A stretch of DNA of 7,643 nt from an uncultured Bacteroidaceae bacterium (GCA_904501775.1 CAJGCJ010000094.1:1-7643); one strand, 5' to 3'. Positions 1 to 6,290 are shown, counted from the first letter of the stretch. The notes: generated from the sequence alone by a model not told the origin. Numbers and translations: made by a program.

Positions 1-8
1 AAAGAAAA

Positions 9-60
9 ATCTGATCAAGTGCAGCAATCCGCAAGGTTGCTGCACTTGATTGTTTCAGAT
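9..60. terminator. Long hairpin, probable terminator of a neighbouring gene
   Basis: A perfect 14-bp stem (14-27 with 37-50) extends inward by a T-G and a C-G pair to a 5-nt loop. Outer arms 9-13 and 56-60 also pair, with a 5-nt bulge on the right. Read on the - strand it is followed by a T-rich run (positions 10 to 1), which suits an intrinsic terminator for leftward transcription. On the + strand the following run is weak. The flanking gene lies outside the window, so orientation is uncertain. A regulatory hairpin remains possible. Confidence 0.5.
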
Positions 61-157
61 GCACAAGGAAACAGGGCGTGCAAAAAAAGAAAAAAAAGAA
101 AAGGAGGTATTAGAACTTTTTAATTGTATAAAACGTAGTCTGATAACAATAAAAAGT

Positions 158-165
158 TATTTTTG
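158..165 (+). promoter_or_regulatory. Candidate -7 box for the patatin gene
   Basis: TATTTTTG fits the Bacteroidetes -7 consensus TAnnTTTG and lies 37 bases before the ATG, giving a leader of about 30 nt. I find no TTTG or TTG at the expected -33 position (about 135-138), so this is a half-match only. Confidence 0.4.
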
Positions 166-202
166 CAGATTGAACCATTGGATACATGGCATAATATAGA
201 AT

Positions 203-2488
203 ATGAAAAAGTTTATAACAATCCTATTCATAATATTGACATTGCCGTCGTTGCTGAGCGCACAGAAAGTAGGTTTGGTGATGAGCGGAGGCGGTGCACG
301 CGGACTTGCACACGTAGGAGTGATAAAAGCTCTCGAAGAGAACAACATACCTATCGACTATGTAGCAGGTACATCTATGGGTGCCATAGTAGCGGCACTC
401 TACTCAATGGGATATTCTCCACAGGAGATGTACGACATACTCGATTCCAAAGAGTTCACAGAATGGTGCACCGGTACCATGGATGCCAACTACATGTTCT
501 ATTTCAGACGTAACAAAGAGGTACCCGAGTTCATAAGCATCAACTTCGACATTAAGGACTCCTTGCACATATACAAGCCCGAGATAAACCTCATAAACCC
601 AAATCCGATGAATTTGGGAATAATGCAGATATACTCACAATACACAACCGCATGCAATGGAGACTTTGATAAGCTGTTTGTACCCTTCCGTTGCGTAGCA
701 GCCGATATATACAATAAGAAACAGGTTGTGTTCGACGGTGGAGACCTTGGCGATGCCGTACGCGCATCCATGAGTTACCCTTTCATATTCAAGCCAATAG
801 AAATGGACAGTGTACTGCTATACGATGGCGGAATATACAACAACTTCCCGGTCGATGTGATACATAAGGAGTTCGACCCCGACATAATCATAGGCAGCAT
901 AGTAACCAGACAACCACAAAAGCCCGACACAAGGGATATGATGAGCCAGATAATAAACTTGGTAACAGCACGCAAGGAATACGAGCTGCCCGAGGGAAAA
1001 GGAATCATGCTGAACACACAGCTCGACAATGTAGCAATGCTCGAGTTCCACAAGATTGATACGATAACAAGATACGGATACCAAAAGACCATCGAAATGA
1101 TGGACTCCATAAAAGGCCGCATACAGGCCCGCAGCGATAGCACCACACTCGCCAAGCGAAGAGCCGAATTCAAGAAGCGCATCCCCGAGCTTCGTTTCAG
1201 GGATATTGAGATAACCGGAGTAGACCCGCAACAGCAGCAATACATCAAAAAGGAGTTCCATAAGAGCAACGACGAGATATTCAGTTTCGAGACATGCAAG
1301 CGCACCTACTTCCGACTGTTGTCGGGTAATATCATATCCTCAATAGTACCCCATGCCGTCTATAACCCACAGGACAGCACATACACTCTGCATCTGGATG
1401 TAGAGATGAACCCGCCATTCTCGCTCAAAATGGGAGGAGCTATATCTTCGACAAACTCAAACCAGATATATTTCGGACTGCACCACCGCAACCTCAAGAA
1501 CCACTCAAAAGAGCTTATACTTGATGGCCAGTTCGGAAAGGTATACAACAACATCCAGTTGACATCGCGTGTCGACTTGGCTGCATCGGTTCCGTTGTCG
1601 GTAAAACTGATTGGTTCATTCTCTACATTCGACTACTACAACATGAAATACATGTTCACAAAGGAGAATACAATAGCTCTTAACCACGAACGCGAATTCT
1701 TCGTAAAGATGAAATTGGTGCTCCCCTTCCTTATGAAGAAGAAGGCCGAATTCGGCTTTGGAATTGGATCACTGAAGGACGAATATATATCATCCAATAT
1801 CATCAACTTGGACATTCCGCAGTTCGACAAGAACAGACTGACACTTTTTGGAGGCTCAATAAAGTTCGAGGGCAACACGCTCGACAGCCGAATGTACTCG
1901 ACAAGCGGAATGTACGAGTCAATAATCGCACAATTCTTCAGCGGCAAAGAACGCTTCAAAAGTTTCCAGAACGAAAAGAAGACTACATCACAACTGTCGT
2001 GGCTGCAAATGAGCTACGAGCGGAAAGACCACTTCAACATAAACCGATTCATAACCTTAGGTACAAACCTACATATATTCTACTCGACACGTGGACTCTC
2101 GCCCACATATCAGGCAACAATGATGCAGGCCGGCGCATACACACCTACCATGAACAGCATGTTCAACTACGACCCCGCATTCCGTGCCAACCAGTTTGTA
2201 GCCGGCGGTGTGTGCCCTATATACAAACTGAACAACTTTATACATCTGAGAACCGGATTCTACGGCTTTATCCCCTATCGTAAGATTATGGAGGCGCCCG
2301 ACGAAACAGCATATTACAGCAAAAAAAGATTCAATGACTTCCAATATATATCAGAGATTGCTGCAGTAGCAAAATTCTCGTCAATCACCGTTAGCGCTTA
2401 CGCAAATCACTATAGTTCTCATAGCAAAGGAGTTAACATAGGATTGACTCTCGGATGGTTTATGTTCAACGAGAGATTTATAGAATAA
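203..2488 (+). CDS. Patatin-like phospholipase with C-terminal outer-membrane beta-barrel
   Basis: Complete 761-residue protein. Residues 1-20 form a Sec signal peptide ending LLSA before Gln21. The patatin domain (about 22-320) has the oxyanion-hole loop GGGARG (29-34), the nucleophile elbow GTSMG (56-60, Ser58) and the dyad aspartate in DGG (208-210, Asp208), so all catalytic residues are present. Residues about 330-403 resemble a POTRA domain. Residues about 406-761 are a run of alternating beta-strands typical of an Omp85-like barrel. This order matches the type Vd (PlpD-like) architecture common in Bacteroidetes. By family knowledge it is an outer-membrane protein whose Ser-Asp lipase hydrolyses phospholipids or other acyl esters; whether the domain is released, and the true substrate, cannot be told from sequence. 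The ATG at 203 is chosen because it begins the signal peptide. The gene stands alone, followed by a tRNA with its own promoter. Confidence 0.93.
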   Translation: MKKFITILFIILTLPSLLSAQKVGLVMSGGGARGLAHVGVIKALEENNIPIDYVAGTSMGAIVAALYSMGYSPQEMYDILDSKEFTEWCTGTMDANYMFYFRRNKEVPEFISINFDIKDSLHIYKPEINLINPNPMNLGIMQIYSQYTTACNGDFDKLFVPFRCVAADIYNKKQVVFDGGDLGDAVRASMSYPFIFKPIEMDSVLLYDGGIYNNFPVDVIHKEFDPDIIIGSIVTRQPQKPDTRDMMSQIINLVTARKEYELPEGKGIMLNTQLDNVAMLEFHKIDTITRYGYQKTIEMMDSIKGRIQARSDSTTLAKRRAEFKKRIPELRFRDIEITGVDPQQQQYIKKEFHKSNDEIFSFETCKRTYFRLLSGNIISSIVPHAVYNPQDSTYTLHLDVEMNPPFSLKMGGAISSTNSNQIYFGLHHRNLKNHSKELILDGQFGKVYNNIQLTSRVDLAASVPLSVKLIGSFSTFDYYNMKYMFTKENTIALNHEREFFVKMKLVLPFLMKKKAEFGFGIGSLKDEYISSNIINLDIPQFDKNRLTLFGGSIKFEGNTLDSRMYSTSGMYESIIAQFFSGKERFKSFQNEKKTTSQLSWLQMSYERKDHFNINRFITLGTNLHIFYSTRGLSPTYQATMMQAGAYTPTMNSMFNYDPAFRANQFVAGGVCPIYKLNNFIHLRTGFYGFIPYRKIMEAPDETAYYSKKRFNDFQYISEIAAVAKFSSITVSAYANHYSSHSKGVNIGLTLGWFMFNERFIE

Positions 2489-2522
2489 ACGAAAAAAAAT
2501 TAAAAAAAAACAGTCCAAAAAG

Positions 2523-2553
2523 TTTGGTAGTTAAAAAATAAGTTGTACCTTTG
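2523..2553 (+). promoter_or_regulatory. Promoter of tRNA-Arg (TTTG-N19-TACCTTTG)
   Basis: TTTG at 2523-2526 and TACCTTTG at 2546-2553 are separated by exactly 19 bases, a perfect match to the Bacteroidetes primary-sigma promoter. The expected start near 2560 lies about 15 bases before the tRNA. Confidence 0.9.
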
Positions 2554-2575
2554 CACTGTCAAACAAAAACAACAC

Positions 2576-2649
2576 GGTCTCGTAGCTCAACTGAATAGAG
2601 CATCTGACTACGGATCAGAAGGTTACAGGTTTGAATCCTGTCGGGATCA
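2576..2649 (+). tRNA. tRNA-Arg (anticodon ACG)
   Basis: A 74-nt cloverleaf. The acceptor stem pairs 2576-2582 with 2642-2648 (two G-U pairs). D-stem is GCTC/GAGC. The anticodon stem TCTGA/TCAGA encloses the loop CTACGGA, anticodon ACG at 2610-2612. The T-stem ACAGG/CCTGT encloses TTTGAAT. Discriminator A is at 2649, and CCA is not encoded. In most bacteria A34 of this tRNA is deaminated to inosine so that it reads CGU, CGC and CGA. The D-loop has a single G where GG is usual. Confidence 0.96.
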
Positions 2650-2650
2650 C

Positions 2651-2682
2651 AAAGAGAAACTCACATGAGTTTCTCTTTTTTT
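2651..2682 (+). terminator. Intrinsic terminator of tRNA-Arg
   Basis: The arm 2651-2662 pairs with 2667-2678 around a 4-nt loop, and a run of seven T (2676-2682) follows or overlaps the stem end. It begins two bases after the tRNA and closes a single-gene unit. Confidence 0.9.
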
Positions 2683-2838
2683 ATACATTTCGCAGACATA
2701 CGGGCCATAGAGATTCCATTGAGATGCTATGGGTATGTTATCCACAGCGAAACAAATTTCAGGGTTTACAACCCGAAACAATAAATAGGCTCACCCACAA
2801 AATCCCCACAACAGAACTCCAATAAAAAAGGGCTACTG
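2683..2838. other. Gene-free stretch with one perfect DnaA box
   Basis: No convincing gene lies here. TTATCCACA at 2738-2746 matches the DnaA-box consensus exactly. Two short hairpins flank it: CCATAG/CTATGG (2705-2710 with 2727-2732) and GGGTT/AACCC (2762-2766 with 2770-2774). No cluster of further boxes and no dnaA-type neighbour is seen, so an origin is not supported. Confidence 0.4.
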
Positions 2839-2869
2839 TTTGTCAAAAGGCAAAAACAATTTACCTTTG
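2839..2869 (+). promoter_or_regulatory. Promoter for the 3051-4333 operon (TTTG-N19-TACCTTTG)
   Basis: TTTG at 2839-2842 and TACCTTTG at 2862-2869 are 19 bases apart, as perfect as the tRNA promoters. Transcription would start near 2876 and run right with no T-tract terminator before the ATG at 3051, giving a leader of about 175 nt. That leader is antisense to the candidate RNA on the - strand. Confidence 0.7.
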
Positions 2870-2874
2870 AGGTG

Positions 2875-3010
2875 AAAAAGGAGCATACATCTTATGAAAA
2901 AAGAAAGGCTTTCCAAACCCTCTCCCTTCGGGACTACAACCCGACGCGGTATTTAGAAAACCTATCTTTAGGGCGCTGTGCCTTAGCACATGCAAACTTC
3001 ATAAGAAGCT
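2875..3010 (-). ncRNA. Candidate structured small RNA, about 136 nt, possibly 6S-like
   Basis: The - strand folds into three helices. P1, a 9-bp perfect closing stem, pairs 2998-3006 with 2890-2898. P2 is a hairpin TGTGC-TAAG-GCACA (2990-2977). P3 is a 20-bp arm pairing 2948-2969 with 2900-2920, with one bulged A and one U-U mismatch, capped by TCGGG/CCCGA (2940-2944 with 2928-2932) around a 7-nt loop. Three P3 pairs are G-U on the - strand and would be A-C mismatches on the + strand, which fixes the orientation. TACCTTTG on the - strand (3015-3022) places the start near 3010, and five T residues at 2879-2875 follow the last helix. No ORF explains it. Size, promoter and lone location resemble Bacteroidales 6S-type RNAs (Rfam has a Bacteroidales-1 family), but I cannot confirm membership. 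Confidence 0.6.
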
Positions 3011-3014
3011 GATG

Positions 3015-3046
3015 CAAAGGTATATAAAACACCCCCCAAAAAACAA
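3015..3046 (-). promoter_or_regulatory. Promoter of the - strand small RNA
   Basis: On the - strand TACCTTTG occupies 3022-3015 and TTG occupies 3046-3044, with a 21-base spacer. The -7 box is perfect; the -33 box is partial and the spacer slightly long. It ends five bases before the proposed RNA start. Confidence 0.55.
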
Positions 3047-3050
3047 CAAA

Positions 3051-3884
3051 ATGGAATTAAAGTATAAATGGCTGCTTGACTTTTGCAGTTACTACAATGG
3101 CGAAGAGAATACCGAAGCAGACCACACGAGTGGTATGCTATGGGAGTACGAGCGCGTATGGGTTATGCGACTCTCGAATTGGGATTTCTCATTGGGAGAA
3201 GTCAATGAGTACATACACTACGGCTTGGGCGATTTCAATACCGATGACAGCGTACCAACAACATTGAAGATTATACTATTCAACCGCTATATGCATTGGA
3301 GCTATGGCGGAACAGCCGAGGGATTCAAAGAATGGTATCTTGCCACATATAAAAACAGGCTGGCAGAAAAGAGATTGAGCAAGGGCAAAAGAATCCTCAA
3401 TAAATACCGTTTGGCGTTCCTTGAGTACCGTTGTAATTGGCACTCTTTTGAAAAGATTCCCAAAATGGATTATATGTTCGAGATTGCCAACGCGGTAGAT
3501 GCGGAGCACGGCTTTGACCAACCAATAGCAGAGGGCATTATGTGCCGGGCATTGGCACACGCCGACACGCACGGCTATACCATTGAGATTGTGCCCGATG
3601 CCCGATATATCTTCAACAGACAATTTGACGGCTGGAAATATCACCCCGAATTCAAGGAGATAAGGGAACGTGCATTAGCCTTCGTAAAACGAGAAATGCC
3701 CGAATATAACAATGCCGAATATTTAGGCCGATGGAAAGGCAAATATGTGTATAGCCCATTCAATGAAGAGGGTGAAAGACTTATGGAATGTTATCCATAC
3801 ATTCTACTCGACAAAGAAACAGAAGAACTATTTATCGACCGAAGCCTGTTCGGTGAGAATGAACCCGTAAGACCGAAGCGATGA
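3051..3884 (+). CDS. Hypothetical protein, first gene of a two-gene operon
   Basis: I do not recognise this 277-residue protein. It has no signal peptide or membrane segment and is rich in Trp, Tyr and charged residues, so it is probably a soluble cytoplasmic protein with mixed helix and strand. The start at 3051 is preferred. An in-frame ATG at 3012 would add 13 polar residues, but that stretch overlaps the -7 box of the opposing RNA promoter, and the protein-like sequence begins at MELKYKW. Its TGA overlaps the ATG of the phosphatase gene (ATGA, 3881-3884), so the two are likely translationally coupled and may act together, perhaps with this protein as partner or substrate of the phosphatase; that is inference. 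The perfect promoter at 2839-2869 would drive both. Confidence 0.85.
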   Translation: MELKYKWLLDFCSYYNGEENTEADHTSGMLWEYERVWVMRLSNWDFSLGEVNEYIHYGLGDFNTDDSVPTTLKIILFNRYMHWSYGGTAEGFKEWYLATYKNRLAEKRLSKGKRILNKYRLAFLEYRCNWHSFEKIPKMDYMFEIANAVDAEHGFDQPIAEGIMCRALAHADTHGYTIEIVPDARYIFNRQFDGWKYHPEFKEIRERALAFVKREMPEYNNAEYLGRWKGKYVYSPFNEEGERLMECYPYILLDKETEELFIDRSLFGENEPVRPKR

Positions 3885-4333
3885 AAGCATACAAATTTGC
3901 AAAAATAACAGCACGCCCCTACCCCAACATGTGCGATGTAAATAACAAGTGGATATTTACTCCCGAAACAGGTGTAGTCATCAACGTATCGCAAAAGTAC
4001 AAAGCGGATATTGTCGAAGCTATCAAGCAAAAAGGTATAGAATACCACCATTTTCCACTCGACGAGGAAGTGCCCGACATTGGCTGGGAGAACATAAAAA
4101 AGGCTGTCAAGATATTATTTGAGTGCGAACAACGAGACAAGCACATCTTGGTCCATTGCGACGGAGGCAACCATCGCAGCCGTTTGGTGGTAGAGGCCTT
4201 TCATTACGCAAAAACAGGCACCCACTTCATCGACGAATACAAAGGATATGACAATCACCTTATTTACGACTGCTGTTCGGGCTATCTATTGCCGTTGGAA
4301 GAGGTGGAAACAGAATTGAAGAATATAAAATAG
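3881..4333 (+). CDS. Small cysteine phosphatase (dual-specificity/tyrosine phosphatase type)
   Basis: A complete 150-residue protein with a single phosphatase-like fold. The segment GVVINVS (about 31-37) resembles the beta-strand seen early in dual-specificity phosphatases. The signature HCDGGNHRSR (92-101) matches HCx2Gx2RS: Cys93 is the nucleophile, Arg99 binds phosphate and Ser100 assists. Asp61 in FPLDEE lies 32 residues before the cysteine, the spacing of the general acid in VHR-type enzymes. By family knowledge it removes phosphate from Tyr, Ser/Thr or a small phosphorylated molecule through a phospho-cysteine intermediate; the substrate is unknown. No signal peptide is present, so it acts in the cytoplasm. 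The ATGA overlap with the upstream gene argues for coupled translation. No tyrosine kinase gene lies nearby. Confidence 0.8.
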   Translation: MKAYKFAKITARPYPNMCDVNNKWIFTPETGVVINVSQKYKADIVEAIKQKGIEYHHFPLDEEVPDIGWENIKKAVKILFECEQRDKHILVHCDGGNHRSRLVVEAFHYAKTGTHFIDEYKGYDNHLIYDCCSGYLLPLEEVETELKNIK

Positions 4334-4370
4334 GACATCCCTCGATTCCCGTCACAATTTCGATATCTGC

Positions 4371-4405
4371 AAAAAAAATACCCCAACACAAAAGCATTGG
4401 GGTGT
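4371..4405 (-). terminator. Intrinsic terminator of the lipoprotein gene at 4446-4901
   Basis: On the - strand the arm 4405-4397 pairs with 4386-4378 (nine pairs, one G-U) around a 10-nt loop and is followed by seven T (4377-4371). It lies about 40 bases past the lipoprotein stop. It also sits about 45 bases past the stop of the convergent phosphatase gene, but lacks a T-run in that direction. Confidence 0.9.
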
Positions 4406-4445
4406 GGAGTACTCTCCATTGGTTTGCCAGAACCTCTGTTAATTC

Positions 4446-4901
4446 TTACTTTCCTACAAAAGAGTATGTCCTACCATTTACTAAATCAATACCTGCCCAA
4501 GAATTAAATCCGTCATTCATAACCACTTTATAAGTAAAAGCATAATACCCATCTTCAGTATACATCGAAATGGTCTGCGAAGCTTCATCAAAAGCCCAAT
4601 AGGCATTGCTCTTGGGATTGTATGTTACAAGATACATACCATCTATTTGTTTGTAAATACCCTCTTCCGCATCGTAAACATACCCCTTTTCTTCCAACTC
4701 TTCAGTACTCAAGTAACCATATTTCATAGTTCCATTCGATTCTATATTGATACTTTTCCAGTTGGAAGATTCCATAGACGTATTCCACGCACCAATAAGC
4801 GCAGTCTTAACGCTCATCGGCTCTTCATTATCTCCACTGCAAGAGTTTAATAAAACCAAGCCAAAGAAGCCCATAAATAGAGTTGTTATAAACTTTTTCA
4901 T
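4446..4901 (-). CDS. Small lipoprotein with lipocalin-like domain
   Basis: A complete 151-residue protein. An SPII signal ends in LLNSC, so Cys21 would be lipidated. The mature start CSGDNEEP is acidic, which in Bacteroidetes often goes with export to the cell surface. The rest (about 33-151) opens with ALIGAWN and continues with aromatic-rich alternating strands, as in the small lipocalin-like lipoproteins common in this phylum; these are thought to form a small beta-barrel, with ligands mostly unknown. The gene follows the small gene at 4939 by 37 bases, and that gap holds a -7-like box, so it may be co-transcribed, separately started, or both. A strong terminator follows. Its first codons share a 22-base exact match with the start of the patatin gene on the other strand. 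Confidence 0.8.
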   Translation of the reverse strand: MKKFITTLFMGFFGLVLLNSCSGDNEEPMSVKTALIGAWNTSMESSNWKSINIESNGTMKYGYLSTEELEEKGYVYDAEEGIYKQIDGMYLVTYNPKSNAYWAFDEASQTISMYTEDGYYAFTYKVVMNDGFNSWAGIDLVNGRTYSFVGK

Positions 4902-4930
4902 ATTTCTAATCTTGTATAACCTAATTATTG

Positions 4931-4938
4931 CAAATATA
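4931..4938 (-). promoter_or_regulatory. Possible internal -7 box for the 4446-4901 lipoprotein
   Basis: TATATTTG on the - strand matches TAnnTTTG and sits between the stop of the 4939 gene and the lipoprotein ATG, giving a leader of about 20-25 nt. No TTTG or TTG is found at the expected -33 position. Confidence 0.35.
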
Positions 4939-5142
4939 TCATTTCACTTTGAAGAAATTGCACCAATAAGGATTTTCCTTATCAAAGATTTCTTTCTCTT
5001 CGGGTGTCAAGTTGTGCGGATAGTCAGCAAAGAGATTATATATTTTCACTTTATCAAAAGTAAAAAGGTGTTCTCCTATGGTGTCTTTGTTATCCACCCA
5101 AAAGATAATATCAGATTTCTTATTCTTGTAAAAGTTATTCAT
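4939..5142 (-). CDS. Small conserved-looking hypothetical protein, 67 residues
   Basis: This short gene encodes a soluble, acidic protein without signal peptide or membrane segment. It has a compact, aromatic-rich pattern: IIFWVDNKD near 12-20, GEHLFTFD near 23-30, then NLFADYPHNLTPEEKEIFDKE and a C-terminal NPYWCNFF. It looks like a small family of uncharacterised bacterial proteins (possibly the one called DUF7675), which I cannot verify. I start it at the ATG at 5142; a GTG one codon upstream is possible. AGAGG lies only two bases before the ATG, too close for a standard ribosome site. It is the first gene after the 5261-5291 promoter and its palindrome, with the lipocalin-like gene next. 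Function is unknown. Confidence 0.65.
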   Translation of the reverse strand: MNNFYKNKKSDIIFWVDNKDTIGEHLFTFDKVKIYNLFADYPHNLTPEEKEIFDKENPYWCNFFKVK

Positions 5143-5260
5143 CACCTCTAATATACTTTAATTTCTCTTTTCCTTTTAAATTACTAAAAATAGACTGCAA
5201 CAGAAATACGCGCCATAAGATTCTTAATTTATTGGCAATTTATATATGCTATTCTCGTTG

Positions 5261-5291
5261 CAAATGTATTGTTTCTGCCGATATCGGCAAT
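5261..5291 (-). promoter_or_regulatory. Promoter of the 5142-4446 transcription unit (ATTG-N19-TACATTTG)
   Basis: On the - strand ATTG (5291-5288) and TACATTTG (5268-5261) are exactly 19 bases apart. The start is expected near 5255, leaving a leader of about 110 nt before the ATG at 5142. Confidence 0.72.
5276..5289. promoter_or_regulatory. Perfect 14-bp palindrome in the promoter spacer, probable operator
   Basis: TGCCGATATCGGCA is perfectly self-complementary and lies between the -33 and -7 boxes, touching the -33 box. A dimeric regulator bound here would block RNA polymerase, so repression is the natural guess. The regulator is not in the window as far as I can tell. Confidence 0.6.
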
Positions 5292-5295
5292 ATTT

Positions 5296-5320
5296 AAAAA
5301 ACAATGAGAAATCGCCCATT
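5296..5320 (-). terminator. Weak terminator-like hairpin after the 5371-6234 gene
   Basis: On the - strand a short stem AATGG/TCATT (five pairs including one G-T, 10-nt or shorter loop) is followed by G and six T (5301-5296). It is weak and sits just upstream of the next - strand promoter. Confidence 0.28.
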
Positions 5321-5370
5321 AACCGGTACATACCCCAACAGTTACAAATATTCTCTACATAACACCTATT

Positions 5371-6234
5371 TTACCAAAAAGATGATGCAACTGACGCTCC
5401 TTTGAATTTATACTCGTTATAGAATCTCTTTGGCGACCTGTACTTATGTATCTTCACTTTGGTTTTAATGGCACTATTGTTGCAGTCGCTCTTAATATTC
5501 TCAACATAGAACTCCCTGCCGTTATAATTTGTAAAACCCGAGACCCAGAATGAGTTGTCTATTGATGTACCCTCTTCTGACTCACCCACGAAATAGCATA
5601 TCTTGTTACGGAACACAAGAGGGCTTTCATCCTTGCTGTATACGACACGCCGCGACTCACGTTTGGGCCAATCGAGTTTTGAATCTTCACCATTGTTATA
5701 GACATAATCAGAAATATTGAAACCTGTTATGAACTTTGCAGACTTAGCAGGAACACAAATATACCTTGCCTCTTTTGTCGTTATACTGCTTGCAGTACCT
5801 ACAGAACCATTTGCAGTGACTTGTGCCCCTCGCGTAACTACGGTAGGAGTCCACATCGGCAGTTCGTGCCAAAGCTGTGTGTATGATGCGGAGAGGCTTG
5901 CCGATGCACCCGACATCGCCGTAACACTCTGCGTATACTCGGCATCTACAAAGTAGTCATAAGCAATGCCGTTACGTATGAAAAACGACCTTGAAAGATC
6001 TATGAAGATATCTTCATCGGTATTGTTTCTGAAGAAGAATCCCAGATTGCCAGCCTCGCCCCATAGGTCATAAACGATATCACAATCACCGTTGCTGAAG
6101 AGTACGACATTTTTCTCACACTGCATCCCTTCGGTCTCTACATCATAAACCTGATAATAGTACGGTGATGCACACGACTGCAATAGAATAGCTGTCACAA
6201 AGATTATAACAGCATTGATTGTACTTGTTTTCAT
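5371..6234 (-). CDS. Hypothetical lipoprotein, 287 residues
   Basis: I do not recognise the family. The start at 6234 is chosen because it opens a standard SPII signal ending LLQSC (Cys21 lipidated); an ATG at 6276 would place 14 extra residues before it. The mature protein is predominantly strand-like: a segment GFFFRNNTDEDIFIDLSRS (about 65-83) looks like an immunoglobulin-type or similar beta-sandwich strand pair. An Ala/Ser-rich stretch (about 106-117) precedes a Thr/Val/Gly-rich region (about 125-155), and the C-terminus is basic and aromatic. It probably sits in the periplasmic leaflet or on the surface of the outer membrane. No promoter consensus occurs in the 55 bases before the ATG, so expression probably depends on transcription reading through the terminator-like site at 6291-6325 in its leader. 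No partner gene is adjacent. Confidence 0.82.
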   Translation of the reverse strand: MKTSTINAVIIFVTAILLQSCASPYYYQVYDVETEGMQCEKNVVLFSNGDCDIVYDLWGEAGNLGFFFRNNTDEDIFIDLSRSFFIRNGIAYDYFVDAEYTQSVTAMSGASASLSASYTQLWHELPMWTPTVVTRGAQVTANGSVGTASSITTKEARYICVPAKSAKFITGFNISDYVYNNGEDSKLDWPKRESRRVVYSKDESPLVFRNKICYFVGESEEGTSIDNSFWVSGFTNYNGREFYVENIKSDCNNSAIKTKVKIHKYRSPKRFYNEYKFKGASVASSFW

Positions 6235-6290
6235 AGTGGTAGTATTTGCGGTAAATAATGAAATCAGGCTGTACATATTCGAGAAGGCAC

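Noticed and set aside
775..1305. A 176-codon open frame on the - strand inside the patatin gene
   Set aside because: It is antisense to a well-conserved patatin/POTRA region, has no promoter box, and its low-complexity Ser/Leu/Ile make-up is what the opposite strand of this gene would give.
2631..2825. A 64-codon + strand frame starting in the tRNA-Arg T-arm
   Set aside because: It begins inside the tRNA, passes through the terminator, and the peptide shows no protein-like pattern.
2683..3050. Replication origin
   Set aside because: Only one perfect DnaA box, no cluster, no AT-rich unwinding run with repeats, and no origin-linked gene nearby.
3012..3050. Upstream ATG as the start of the 3051 gene
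   Set aside because: It would add a polar, low-complexity 13-residue tail that overlaps the -7 box of the opposing promoter; kept only as a minor alternative.
2650..4340. Genomic island inserted at the tRNA-Arg 3' end
   Set aside because: No integrase gene and no second copy of the tRNA 3' sequence was found downstream; a terminator and ordinary promoters fill the junction.
5304..5405. A 33-codon + strand frame (MRNRPLTGTYPN...)
   Set aside because: No promoter box, and its end overlaps the 3' end of the lipoprotein gene on the other strand; probably chance.
6235..6276. Upstream ATG at 6276 as the start of the 287-residue lipoprotein
   Set aside because: It would put 14 residues before a complete SPII signal peptide that starts at 6234.
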